From: Bacteroidetes bacterium UBA2234
Lineage (GTDB): Bacteria; Bacteroidota; Bacteroidia; NS11-12g; UBA955
Direction: 5' to 3'
Assembly: GCA_002347985.1 (NCBI GenBank)
Contig: DDYM01000065.1
Coordinates: forward strand, 10,657-31,158
Length of the DNA: 20,502 nt
Numbering within the stretch: position 1 is the first letter of the stretch; every line of letters starts with the position of its first letter. Below the pieces are notes generated by a model. It was not told the origin of the DNA. It did no database searches and saw nothing but the letters and a program-made list of their open reading frames with translations. Shown here piece after piece: positions 8,043 to 15,282 of this stretch. The position numbers and the translations under genes were made by a program.

Positions 8043-8594
8043 ATGGAATTGAAAGACGTTGTATCGGTAACGGGAATGCCCGGATTGCACAAAATTTTAG
8101 GTAGAAATAAAAATGGTTTGATCCTAGAATCTCTCACAGACGGAAAGCGCTTCGGCACCAACCCACGACAGAGAATTAGCATCCTTAGCGATATCGCGAT
8201 GTTTACCGAAGACGCTGAAGTAAAATTGGCCAATGTCCTCATGACCATCAAATCTTTGGAAGAGTCTGGCAAAGCCGTTCCAGATGCAAAGGCCGACAAT
8301 GACGCGGTGAAAGCATTTATGTCGTTGGCACTCCCCAACTACGACCGTGAACGTGTTTATACCTCAGACATGAAAAAATTGTTTGTTTGGTTTAACACTT
8401 TGAAATCAACGGATTTGGATTGGGCTAACCTCGACAAAGAAGAGTCAGCTGAAGAAAACGCCGATGCAGACGCACCAAAAGCGGCCGATTCAAAAGCGAA
8501 AAAAGCCGTTGCTGCACCTAAGAAAATCGTTCCTTCTAAGACCGCAACAGGCGCAAAATCGAAGACAACCACCCCACGCAAAATGGGTAGCTAA
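8043..8594 (+). CDS. DUF5606 family protein with basic Ala/Lys-rich tail
   Basis: A 183-residue cytoplasmic protein. The N-terminal domain (about 1-125) reads like the DUF5606 family that is widespread in Bacteroidota: it opens with MELKDVVSVTGMPGLHKILG, followed by GLILESLTDGKRF, a stretch ISILSDIAMFTEDAEVKLAN, and the block LPNYDRERVYTSDMKKLFVWFNTL (about 99-122). The molecular function of the family is not known to me. Residues about 134-183 form a low-complexity tail, first acidic (EESAEENADADA) then rich in Lys, Ala, Pro, Ser and Thr, ending in PRKMGS; such tails are usually disordered and may bind nucleic acid, but that is inference. The peptidase gene follows after 7 bp, so the two are probably co-transcribed. 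Confidence 0.85.
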   Translation: MELKDVVSVTGMPGLHKILGRNKNGLILESLTDGKRFGTNPRQRISILSDIAMFTEDAEVKLANVLMTIKSLEESGKAVPDAKADNDAVKAFMSLALPNYDRERVYTSDMKKLFVWFNTLKSTDLDWANLDKEESAEENADADAPKAADSKAKKAVAAPKKIVPSKTATGAKSKTTTPRKMGS

Positions 8595-8601
8595 GTCCCC
8601 T

Positions 8602-10305
8602 ATGTCCTCTTCTTTCATCCCCAACCCCTTCGTCGTTCAATCGAAAGACGATGTGATTCCTCTATTTGAGTCACTCTTAGAACGCAACATTGAATCACTA
8701 TCCAACTTTGAAGACTTTCTTCAAGATGTGAGCGACCTTGAAAGTGCACTGTCGGAAGATATGGCTTGGCGCTATATCAAAATGACTTGCGACACCCAAA
8801 ACAAGGATCACGAAACTTCGTATCTAACTTTTGTTCAAGAAATACAGCCCCATTTATCGCCGCTTGAGGATTCACTGAATCGCAAAATTGTGGATTCCCC
8901 TTTTGCGGAAATTTTTAGGCATACGAACGACGCCAATGAGATTTACCTCAGGGGATTGAAGGGCGCAGTTGAGATATTTCGTGAAGAGAACATTCCGCTG
9001 CAAAGCGAATTGGCCACGCTGGCTCAAGAATACTCCTCCATCCAAGGCAATATGTCGATTGAATGGGACGGAAATACCATCACCCTGCAGCAAGCGAGTA
9101 ACATTTTAATGCAAACCGATCGTCAAAAACGGGAACAGGTTTGGCATTTGATGAGTAAACGACGCAGCGAGGACACCGACAAACTGAACGAGTTGTTCAA
9201 CAAAATGGTTCAACTTAGACATCAATTGGCCGTAAACGCGGGATTCAACAATTTCCGTGATTACATGTTCAAAGCGATGGGCCGTTACGATTACGATGTA
9301 GACGCTTGCAAAGATTTTCATCGCAGTGTAGAAACCGCTGTTGTGCCGATGCTTAAATCTTTGATGGTTGATCGCAAAGAAAAAATGGGACTCACAACGC
9401 TAAAACCCTGGGACACCGCGGTTGACCCACTCGGCAGAGAACCACTTAAACCCTTTACCGGGGGAGATCAATTGCTTGAAAAAGGCATTGATTGTTTGGA
9501 GCGAATCGACCCCTATTTTGGAGATTGTATCAAAACCATGAAGTCGCACAATCTACTGGATTTGGATTCACGTTTGGGCAAGGCTCCAGGAGGCTACAAC
9601 TACCCGCTAGCCAAAACCAACATGCCATTTATCTTCATGAATGCCAGCGGGAATCTCCGAGATGTAGAGACTTTGGTGCACGAAGCCGGCCATGCGATTC
9701 ACAGCTTCCAAATGGCTCCATTGACATTAAACGCATACAAAAATACACCCAGTGAGGTGGCCGAATTGGCAAGCATGAGCATGGAATTGCTAACCATGAA
9801 TACATGGGATGCGTATTTCAATGACAATCAATTGTTAAACCGAGCAAAAAGTGAACAGCTTGAGGGGATTCTAGGCACTTTGCCATGGATTGCCCAAGTA
9901 GATGCTTTTCAGCACTGGATCTATGAGAACCCCAACCACAGCATCGAAGAAAGAACGGCAACATGGTTGGAACTGTGCGCACGTTTTGGCAGTGGTGAAG
10001 TTGATTTCACCGGTTTGGAATCCGCATTGGAGAATTCTTGGCATAAGCAACTCCATATTTTCGAAGTGCCTTTCTATTACATCGAATATGGCTTTGCGCA
10101 ATTGGGTGCCGTGGGCGTTTGGAAAAATTATATCACAAAAGGCCAAGCTGCAATAGAAGATTACAAGGCATTTTTAAAACTTGGGAACACCAAGAGTATC
10201 CCTAACATTTATGAAACAGCCGGTGTGAAATTCGAATTCTCAGAAAGTTACATCAGTGATTTAATGCAATTTGTTCAGGTGGAATTGGCCGCCATTCACA
10301 ATTAA
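8602..10305 (+). CDS. M3-family zinc oligoendopeptidase (PepF/oligopeptidase-like)
   Basis: A 567-residue cytoplasmic metallopeptidase expected to cleave short peptides. The zinc site LVHEAGHAIHSF gives H360 and H364 as ligands with catalytic E361; the third ligand is probably E388 in SEVAELASMSME. The C-terminal FYYIEYGFAQLGAVGVW block (about 491-507) is the substrate-side Tyr/Gly region seen in M3 enzymes of the PepF group. The frame is open upstream to 8464, but that extension overlaps the DUF5606 gene and is a basic shadow of its tail; ATG at 8602 (MSSSFIPNPF), 7 bp after the previous stop, gives the normal family length. No signal peptide is seen. The exact subfamily (PepF versus other M3B) is less certain than the M3 assignment. 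Confidence 0.93.
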   Translation: MSSSFIPNPFVVQSKDDVIPLFESLLERNIESLSNFEDFLQDVSDLESALSEDMAWRYIKMTCDTQNKDHETSYLTFVQEIQPHLSPLEDSLNRKIVDSPFAEIFRHTNDANEIYLRGLKGAVEIFREENIPLQSELATLAQEYSSIQGNMSIEWDGNTITLQQASNILMQTDRQKREQVWHLMSKRRSEDTDKLNELFNKMVQLRHQLAVNAGFNNFRDYMFKAMGRYDYDVDACKDFHRSVETAVVPMLKSLMVDRKEKMGLTTLKPWDTAVDPLGREPLKPFTGGDQLLEKGIDCLERIDPYFGDCIKTMKSHNLLDLDSRLGKAPGGYNYPLAKTNMPFIFMNASGNLRDVETLVHEAGHAIHSFQMAPLTLNAYKNTPSEVAELASMSMELLTMNTWDAYFNDNQLLNRAKSEQLEGILGTLPWIAQVDAFQHWIYENPNHSIEERTATWLELCARFGSGEVDFTGLESALENSWHKQLHIFEVPFYYIEYGFAQLGAVGVWKNYITKGQAAIEDYKAFLKLGNTKSIPNIYETAGVKFEFSESYISDLMQFVQVELAAIHN

Positions 10306-10350
10306 ATCTACTTGTTGATTGTTTACAACCATCAAACCCATATAAAACAT

Positions 10351-10358
10351 TATACTTA
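10351..10358 (+). promoter_or_regulatory. Weak -7-like box before the secreted-protein gene
   Basis: TATACTTA is two mismatches from TAnnTTTG and lies 3 nt before the ATG at 10362, in a 56-bp AT-rich gap. No convincing -33 element lies at the usual distance. Listed because two other start codons in the window are preceded by similar TATNCTT boxes. Confidence 0.2.
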
Positions 10359-10361
10359 ACT

Positions 10362-11426
10362 ATGAAAAAACAATTCATCCTCGCCTTTGCCTTGTTACTA
10401 TCAGGAATGGGCATTGCACAAAAAATCGACTTAGATCGTGTTTACGTAGCGCATCAGTACAGAGACTTGCCATCAACTCCGCTTGATAGCACTTGGAGAA
10501 CATACAACGTACGTGTTGAAGTCCCTTCTACCATTTCAAACGCCATGTCGGCCTCTTCTATCGAAGAGCGCGTAAACCTACAAGGTTGGAAAAAAGTTTA
10601 CGGTGGCGGTCATGCCCAATTCACGGTAAACTTTGACGATTTGATGTTCGATGGTCAAAAAATCGATCAGCGCAAAGAAGAAACCAAAAACAAAGAAGGT
10701 GTAGTTACATCTACCCGCTACTACTATTGGTCTATTGTAAATTACAGTATTGGCGCCACTTATTCTGCAAAAGATTGGCAGGGAAATGTGTTAATCAACC
10801 GCAGTACAATTAGCAACAGCACCACCAAAATGGAATGGAAAAGTCCAGAATTCAGCAGCTATTCTGAGGCAGAAAGATATTTCAGCAACAACCGTCAGGC
10901 CATCTCTAACAAATTGGTAAAAGAGCATATGGAATCTTGGTTGAACAGCTTGAACTATTCTATCAACGACAAATACGGTTTTCCAGTAAGCACAGATCAA
11001 GCGAGTTTGTGGACTACTGACTCAAAGAAGCATCCAGAAAACGAAGCTTGGGTTGCCAACATGGCAAAAATGAAAGCGAGCATCGCAAAGGTTACCGCCA
11101 ACGGAATCGATGCTGCAACCCGCGCCGAATTGATGAGTAGCATTGAATACATGACTGGCGTTCGCGCGAAGTATGTGGCCGATGAAAAGTCAGATCGCAA
11201 ATTGCGCTATGCCGCAGATTACAACAATGCTGTTTTGTACACCATCTTAGATATGCCCGACAAAGCCATCGAATCTTGCAACGCTTTGATTGCAAACGAC
11301 TACGATGCAAAAGACGGCGAAAAGATGATTGAAAAATTGAACAAAATCAAAGAATTGATGGCTAAAAACAACAAAGTTGGCCGTCACTATTCAATCGACA
11401 CCAGCAAATTCAACACACCAAACTAA
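10362..11426 (+). CDS. Secreted protein of unknown function with signal peptide
   Basis: A 354-residue protein. Residues 1-19 form a clear Sec signal peptide (MKKQ, hydrophobic core ILAFALLLSG, then GIA before Gln at 20); there is no lipobox Cys, so a periplasmic or exported soluble product is expected. After cleavage comes a segment opening KIDLDRVYVAHQYRDLPSTP. Residues about 45-170 look beta-rich, with many Tyr, Ser and Asn residues (for example RYYYWSIVNYSIGATYSAKD). The C-terminal third is helical; within it, residues about 285-325 (ADYNNAVLYTILDMPDKAIE onward) look like a helical pair resembling a TPR. No catalytic motif is visible and I do not recognise the family beyond a general likeness to hypothetical Bacteroidota envelope proteins. 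There is no C-terminal type IX sorting domain. The gene ends 53 bp before a strong terminator. Confidence 0.85.
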   Translation: MKKQFILAFALLLSGMGIAQKIDLDRVYVAHQYRDLPSTPLDSTWRTYNVRVEVPSTISNAMSASSIEERVNLQGWKKVYGGGHAQFTVNFDDLMFDGQKIDQRKEETKNKEGVVTSTRYYYWSIVNYSIGATYSAKDWQGNVLINRSTISNSTTKMEWKSPEFSSYSEAERYFSNNRQAISNKLVKEHMESWLNSLNYSINDKYGFPVSTDQASLWTTDSKKHPENEAWVANMAKMKASIAKVTANGIDAATRAELMSSIEYMTGVRAKYVADEKSDRKLRYAADYNNAVLYTILDMPDKAIESCNALIANDYDAKDGEKMIEKLNKIKELMAKNNKVGRHYSIDTSKFNTPN

Positions 11427-11479
11427 TTCAGTGTTGGACTTCACTTACCGAAGAATTGGTTTCGGGAGGTGAGTAAACC

Positions 11480-11531
11480 ACATCAAATAAAGAGAAAGGC
11501 CCCAATTGGGGCCTTTCTCTTTATTTGATGT
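11480..11531. terminator. Perfect 52-bp palindrome, bidirectional intrinsic terminator
   Basis: The two 24-bp arms match exactly around a central AATT, which is itself palindromic. The core stem AAAGGCCCC/GGGGCCTTT (11495-11503 and 11508-11516) is flanked outward by CTCTTTATTT on each strand, giving a U-rich tract whichever way it is transcribed. It sits between the convergent secreted-protein gene (ends 11426) and hppD (ends 11589), so one element can terminate both. Confidence 0.92.
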
Positions 11532-11557
11532 CTATACTAAACATTTAACACGACATT

Positions 11558-11577
11558 TTGCTTAATCTGTTAAGCAA
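11558..11577. repeat. Small AT-rich inverted repeat just past the hppD stop
   Basis: TTGCTTAA, loop TCTG, TTAAGCAA: perfect 8-bp arms, 11 bp beyond the hppD stop codon. It lacks a following T-run on either strand, so it is a poor terminator by itself; it may protect the mRNA 3' end or be incidental. Confidence 0.4.
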
Positions 11578-11588
11578 TTGGCAGCTGA

Positions 11589-12713
11589 TTACAAGTTTCC
11601 GCGGTTGGCTTGCTCACGCTCGATGCTTTCGAACAAAGCCTTGAAGTTCCCTTTACCGAAGCTCTTTGCGCCTTTGCGTTGGATGATTTCATAGAACAAA
11701 GTAGGACGATCTTCAACCGGCTTGGTGAAAATCTGCAACAAATATCCACTGTCATCACGATCTACAAGGATATTCATTTTTTTCAAGGCTTCTAAGTCTT
11801 CCTGAATTTCACCTACACGATCCAAAACATCATCGTAGTAAGTTTCAGGTACGTATAAAAACTCAACGCCTCTACGACGTAAATCGGCAACTGTTTCCAG
11901 GATATCATCGGTTTCAACGGCGATGTGTTGCACACCAGGACCGCGATAAAAATCCAAATACTCTTCAATTTGAGACTTCTTCTTTCCGTCGGCTGGCTCA
12001 TTGATTGGGAACTTAACATACCCGTTTCCGTTGCTCACCACCTTACTCATCAAAGCGCTGTATTCTGTGCTAATGTCTTTATCGTCGAAGGTTAACAACA
12101 ACTTAAAGCCCATAACATTCTCATAGAACTCAACCCACTCATCCATCTTACCCAACTCAACGTTACCCACGCAATGGTCCACGTATTTCAATCCAACAGG
12201 GGTTACATCCATTGCATTTGGCACGGCCTTGTATCCTGGCAAGAAGGCTCCCTTGTAATTTTTACGCTCAACAAACTTGTGAACGGTTTCTCCGTAGGTA
12301 TAAATACCACTCACCACAACAGTTCCAAACTCATCCTCCAAGGTGGTTGGCTCCATGTAAGGTCTCGCACCACGTTTTACAGTTTCATTGAAACTCGCAG
12401 TTGCGTCGTCCACCCACAAACTCAAAAATTTCACACCATCACCATGGGCTGCGTGATGCTTTGTGATATCACTATTTGGATCCATTGAGGTTGTCAATAC
12501 CAAACGAATTTTATCCTGTTGCAATACATAACTGGCGCGATCTCTCACACCGGTTTCAGGTCCTGCATAAGCAATCAATTTATAACCCCAAGCGGTTTGA
12601 TAATAGTAGGCGCTCTGTTTGGCATTTCCCACATAAAACTCCAAGTGATCCGTACCGTTTAGAGGCAAAAAATCCACTTCGGTGGCTACAGTTTCTAAGG
12701 TTGATGTTTCCAT
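11589..12713 (-). CDS. hppD: 4-hydroxyphenylpyruvate dioxygenase
   Basis: HPPD is a cytoplasmic Fe(II) dioxygenase that converts 4-hydroxyphenylpyruvate to homogentisate, the second step of tyrosine breakdown. The 374-residue protein has two vicinal-oxygen-chelate domains. The iron ligands of the C-terminal domain are visible: H180 in YVDHCVGNV, H263 in GVQHIAVETDD and E342 in RPTLFYEIIQR. The C-terminal signature SFGKGNFKALFESIEREQ (from 351), followed by ANRGNL at the very end, closes the active site and is complete. The frame is open upstream to 12797, overlapping the end of priA; the ATG at 12711-12713 (METSTLETVATEV) gives the family length and lies 20 nt downstream of a perfect -7 box. 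No other tyrosine-degradation gene is in the window; homogentisate dioxygenase must be elsewhere. Confidence 0.97.
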   Translation of the reverse strand: METSTLETVATEVDFLPLNGTDHLEFYVGNAKQSAYYYQTAWGYKLIAYAGPETGVRDRASYVLQQDKIRLVLTTSMDPNSDITKHHAAHGDGVKFLSLWVDDATASFNETVKRGARPYMEPTTLEDEFGTVVVSGIYTYGETVHKFVERKNYKGAFLPGYKAVPNAMDVTPVGLKYVDHCVGNVELGKMDEWVEFYENVMGFKLLLTFDDKDISTEYSALMSKVVSNGNGYVKFPINEPADGKKKSQIEEYLDFYRGPGVQHIAVETDDILETVADLRRRGVEFLYVPETYYDDVLDRVGEIQEDLEALKKMNILVDRDDSGYLLQIFTKPVEDRPTLFYEIIQRKGAKSFGKGNFKALFESIEREQANRGNL

Positions 12714-12733
12714 GGTATTGTGATAATATTTTA

Positions 12734-12762
12734 CAAATTTACGATATCCGATTGGGAAAAAA
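12734..12762 (-). promoter_or_regulatory. Candidate hppD promoter
   Basis: Minus strand: TAAATTTG (12734-12741) matches TAnnTTTG fully, with a T-run (12757-12762) about 17 bp upstream in the -33 region but without the G of TTTG. It would start transcription near 12727-12730 and give a leader of about 15 nt. It lies in the 64-bp gap after priA, where no terminator is visible. Confidence 0.5.
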
Positions 12763-12777
12763 CGATGAGGATTGTCA

Positions 12778-15240
12778 TTAATTGGGATCGATGACAATGT
12801 CGATGCGAACCGACCGCCAACTGTTATGGGCCAAGGCGGCTTCCCTCACTTGTTGAAGTAAAAATTTGGCCGCATTGATTTGGGCATTTTCACGGGGGAC
12901 TTTGATTACAATTTGCTGAATGAATCGGTTTTTTATGCGGGCGACCGAAGGAACCTGGGGCCCCAGCACCAGGTTCCCCAATTGCTTTCGCAATTGGTCG
13001 GCCAGCCAACGGCTGGCCTCGGTCGCCACTTGAGCATCTATGTGCTTCACATCCACCTTAATCAACTTGGTAAATGGTGGATATCCAAACGCTTCCCTTT
13101 GCTCCATTTCCACTTGCATCAACCCTTGATAATCATCGGCTTTGAGTGCTTTTAATACTTCATGTTCTGGTTGATATGTCTGCAACATCATCACGCCGCG
13201 CTCCGCGCGGCGCCCTATCCTACCACTCAATTGTTGCAATTGCTGAAATGCCCGTTCATGACTTCTAAAATCAGGAATATGCAGTAACATATCCGCATCA
13301 GGCACCACCACCAATCCGATATTCTCAATATCAATCCCCTTCGACAATAACTGCGTTCCCACCAAAATATCAATATCACCCCGCTCAAACGCCGTCAAAA
13401 TCTTCTGGAAATCATCCCGTTTCCGCATACTCTGCTGGTCAAACCGTGCCACCCTCGCCTTGGGAAACAACTCGCCCAGTTCCTCCGCCAACTTCTCCGT
13501 ACCCGTTCCCTTCAACTTTAAATCCTGAGAACCACATGCCACACATTTCGACGGTACCGGCTGTTGATACCCACAATAACTGCATCGCTGATTGTCGGTA
13601 CTCTTGTAATAAGTCATCGAAATATCGCAATGCTTACACTGTGTTGTCAATCCACAATCCCCACACTCTATATACGGCACATATCCCTTTCGATTGTGAT
13701 ACACCACCACCTTTTGCTTCACCTCCATGGCCTTCTGAATCGCCAAGCGTACCGGCTCGGAAAACAAGGAATTCATCTGTCCGGCCTTCTTCAACTCGCC
13801 GATATTCAAATACATCAACTCAGCTGGTTTTCCGCCATCGTACTTCTCCGCGATTTCGGCAATTGCCATTCGATGCTGCTGCACCGCAAACTGCATTTCA
13901 TAACTCGGGGTAGCTGACCCCAACAAAACATCAGCGCCATGATATTTAGCCAACTGAAACGCGGCATCCCTACCGTGATAAAAAGGCTTTTTATCAAACT
14001 GCTTGTACGTTGATTCGTGCTCCTCATCTACCACAATCAGGCCCAAATTAGAAAACGGAGCAAAAACCGCCCCCTTGGTACCCACAACAAACTGAATTTG
14101 GTCCTTGAGAATTCGGTCATACAATTCCGTCCGCTCGTGAGAACTATAAAAGTGATGCCAAACACCAATTTCTACGGGCAAAAACGCACCCATCCTAGCC
14201 ACCATATGTTCCGTCAATGCCACCTCCGGCAACAAATAAAGAACCTGCTTTCCGGCCGCCAATGCTTCCTTCACCAATTCCATATACACATGGGTTTTGC
14301 CCGAACCGGTAACCCCATAAAGCAAGGCCGGCTGTTTTTCTTGAAAGGCTGCACGGATGATTCCAAGGGCCCGCGACTGGGATTCTGTGAGGTGGTATTC
14401 TTGCGCGCCGCCGCGGATCACCTGAAGGTGATCGCGGCGGCGCTTCACAATCGAAATCAACGACTTCTTCTCCAACTGCTTCAACACTGTCCTATCCACC
14501 TCAAAACCCTTCACAATCGACTCCACCGTTAACTCCCTCTTACCCGTCCCCAAAATATGCATTATCGCTTCATACTGCTTCGGTGCACGTCGCTCCAACG
14601 CATTCAAACTCAAATTCGCTAACTCCGAATCCTCCCAAATACTACTCAACGCTATGAACTCCTCAAACTTGGGTCGATAATTCTCCTTCAACTCCTCTTC
14701 CATCACCACCAAACCCCTTAAATACAACGACTTAACATGCTTCAGCACATTTTTCACTGCCAGTTTCTGATGGATATCATCCAACGACATCCCATCTTTC
14801 TTTCCCAACAACTCCAATATCTGCCACTCCAAATCATCAATGTCGGGCTTACTTATCGCTTCCAAATCCGCATCGGGATGCAAAACAATCTTAGTCTCAC
14901 TCTGCAGTCGATACCCCGCCGGCAAAGCCGTAGCCATCACCTCCCCCAAATAACACATGTAATACTTGGCCACCCATCGCCAAAACTGCAATTGCTTGTG
15001 ATTCACGATGGGCGCATCGTCCAGCACATCCAAAATATACGAAGCCTGATAACCCTCCGGTGGAGAATCGCTCAACTCCAATATGATTCCTGCGTAAATT
15101 TTCTTGGGACCAAACTGCACCGCCACCCGCAAACCCTGATGTATCCAATCATTCCAATCGTGGGGAACCCGATACGTATACGTTTTTGGAACCGGAACTG
15201 GCACCAACACATGCGCAAAAAGGGTCTGAATCTCCGTCAC
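12778..15240 (-). CDS. priA: Primosomal replication restart helicase PriA
   Basis: PriA is a superfamily 2 DNA helicase that recognises stalled forks and reloads the replication machinery. The 820-residue protein has the usual order: an N-terminal DNA-binding domain (opening LFAHVLVPVPVPKTYTYRVP), a winged-helix region, Walker A GVTGSGKT (309-316), DEEH (405-408), motif III GSATPS (441-446), the zinc-binding insert with eight cysteines (C526, C529, C535, C538, C553, C556, C566, C569), GTQLLSKGID, and motif VI QLSGRIGR (670-677). The C-terminal domain has LVLGPQVPSVARIKNRF (757-773). The start is GTG at 15238-15240, 42 bp after the UbiA gene; a weak TTAATTTG box lies at 15253-15260. It appears to be the last gene of the mevalonate operon, with no functional link. 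The gene contains five strong inverted repeats, listed separately. Confidence 0.97.
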   Translation of the reverse strand: MTEIQTLFAHVLVPVPVPKTYTYRVPHDWNDWIHQGLRVAVQFGPKKIYAGIILELSDSPPEGYQASYILDVLDDAPIVNHKQLQFWRWVAKYYMCYLGEVMATALPAGYRLQSETKIVLHPDADLEAISKPDIDDLEWQILELLGKKDGMSLDDIHQKLAVKNVLKHVKSLYLRGLVVMEEELKENYRPKFEEFIALSSIWEDSELANLSLNALERRAPKQYEAIMHILGTGKRELTVESIVKGFEVDRTVLKQLEKKSLISIVKRRRDHLQVIRGGAQEYHLTESQSRALGIIRAAFQEKQPALLYGVTGSGKTHVYMELVKEALAAGKQVLYLLPEVALTEHMVARMGAFLPVEIGVWHHFYSSHERTELYDRILKDQIQFVVGTKGAVFAPFSNLGLIVVDEEHESTYKQFDKKPFYHGRDAAFQLAKYHGADVLLGSATPSYEMQFAVQQHRMAIAEIAEKYDGGKPAELMYLNIGELKKAGQMNSLFSEPVRLAIQKAMEVKQKVVVYHNRKGYVPYIECGDCGLTTQCKHCDISMTYYKSTDNQRCSYCGYQQPVPSKCVACGSQDLKLKGTGTEKLAEELGELFPKARVARFDQQSMRKRDDFQKILTAFERGDIDILVGTQLLSKGIDIENIGLVVVPDADMLLHIPDFRSHERAFQQLQQLSGRIGRRAERGVMMLQTYQPEHEVLKALKADDYQGLMQVEMEQREAFGYPPFTKLIKVDVKHIDAQVATEASRWLADQLRKQLGNLVLGPQVPSVARIKNRFIQQIVIKVPRENAQINAAKFLLQQVREAALAHNSWRSVRIDIVIDPN
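12950..12977. repeat. Intragenic hairpin 1 in priA
   Basis: Arms GGAACCTGG and CCAGGTTCC (9 bp, perfect) enclose a 10-nt loop. An alternative 12-nt perfect palindrome, CTGGGGCCCCAG (12955-12966), overlaps it. It lies in the coding sequence for PriA residues about 755-764 (NLVLGPQVP) and directly abuts the next hairpin. Confidence 0.9.
12978..12997. repeat. Intragenic hairpin 2 in priA
   Basis: CCAATTGC, loop TTTC, GCAATTGG: perfect 8-bp arms and a 4-nt loop, with no gap to the preceding hairpin. It encodes PriA residues about 748-755 (DQLRKQLG). Confidence 0.9.
13000..13018. repeat. Intragenic hairpin 3 in priA
   Basis: GGCCAGCC, loop AAC, GGCTGGCC: perfect 8-bp arms and a 3-nt loop, 2 bp from the preceding hairpin. 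It encodes PriA residues about 741-747 (EASRWLA). Confidence 0.9.
13194..13212. repeat. Intragenic GC-only hairpin in priA after motif VI
   Basis: CGCCGCGC, loop TCC, GCGCGGCG: perfect 8-bp arms made only of G and C. It encodes residues about 677-682 (RRAERG), immediately after helicase motif VI. The base composition stands out from the moderately AT-rich surroundings. Confidence 0.9.
14405..14443. repeat. Intragenic 17-bp bulged hairpin in priA
   Basis: A long inverted repeat: 17 base pairs, loop TGAA (14423-14426), and a single unpaired G at 14415 or 14416. The outer 10 bp are pure GC. It encodes residues about 266-279 (RRRDHLQVIRGGA), in the linker just before the helicase domain (YHLTESQSRALG). 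Confidence 0.92.
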
Positions 15241-15282
15241 TATCGCAAGTTACAAATTAAATCCGTAGCCCTCCCACCAAAA

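Noticed and set aside
8464-8601. N-terminal extension of the M3 peptidase to 8464
   Set aside because: The 46 extra residues are a basic out-of-frame reading of the DUF5606 tail; ATG at 8602 gives the normal protein.
10306-10350. Imperfect inverted repeat TTGATTGTT/AACCATCAA after the peptidase stop as a terminator
   Set aside because: It has a mismatch, low GC content and no T-tract, so it is too weak to call.
11558-11577. The AT-rich hairpin after hppD as the main hppD terminator
   Set aside because: It has no T-run after the stem in either direction, while the 52-bp palindrome just beyond it has all the terminator features.
12714-12797. N-terminal extension of hppD overlapping the end of priA
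   Set aside because: The extension spans a good promoter box and does not resemble HPPD; the family start is METST at 12713.
12950-13018. The tandem hairpins as a CRISPR array or a tRNA
   Set aside because: The three stems have different sequences, there are no repeats with unique spacers, and no cloverleaf can be drawn; the region codes for conserved PriA residues.
13446-13917. Two plus-strand open frames of 117 and 155 codons inside priA
   Set aside because: Both are antisense to conserved PriA zinc and helicase motifs and are rich in Pro, His and Ser, as expected of shadows.
13904-13918. GGGGT/ACCCC inverted repeat in priA
   Set aside because: Only 5 bp, and it encodes the conserved GSATPS motif, so it is easily explained by protein constraint and chance.
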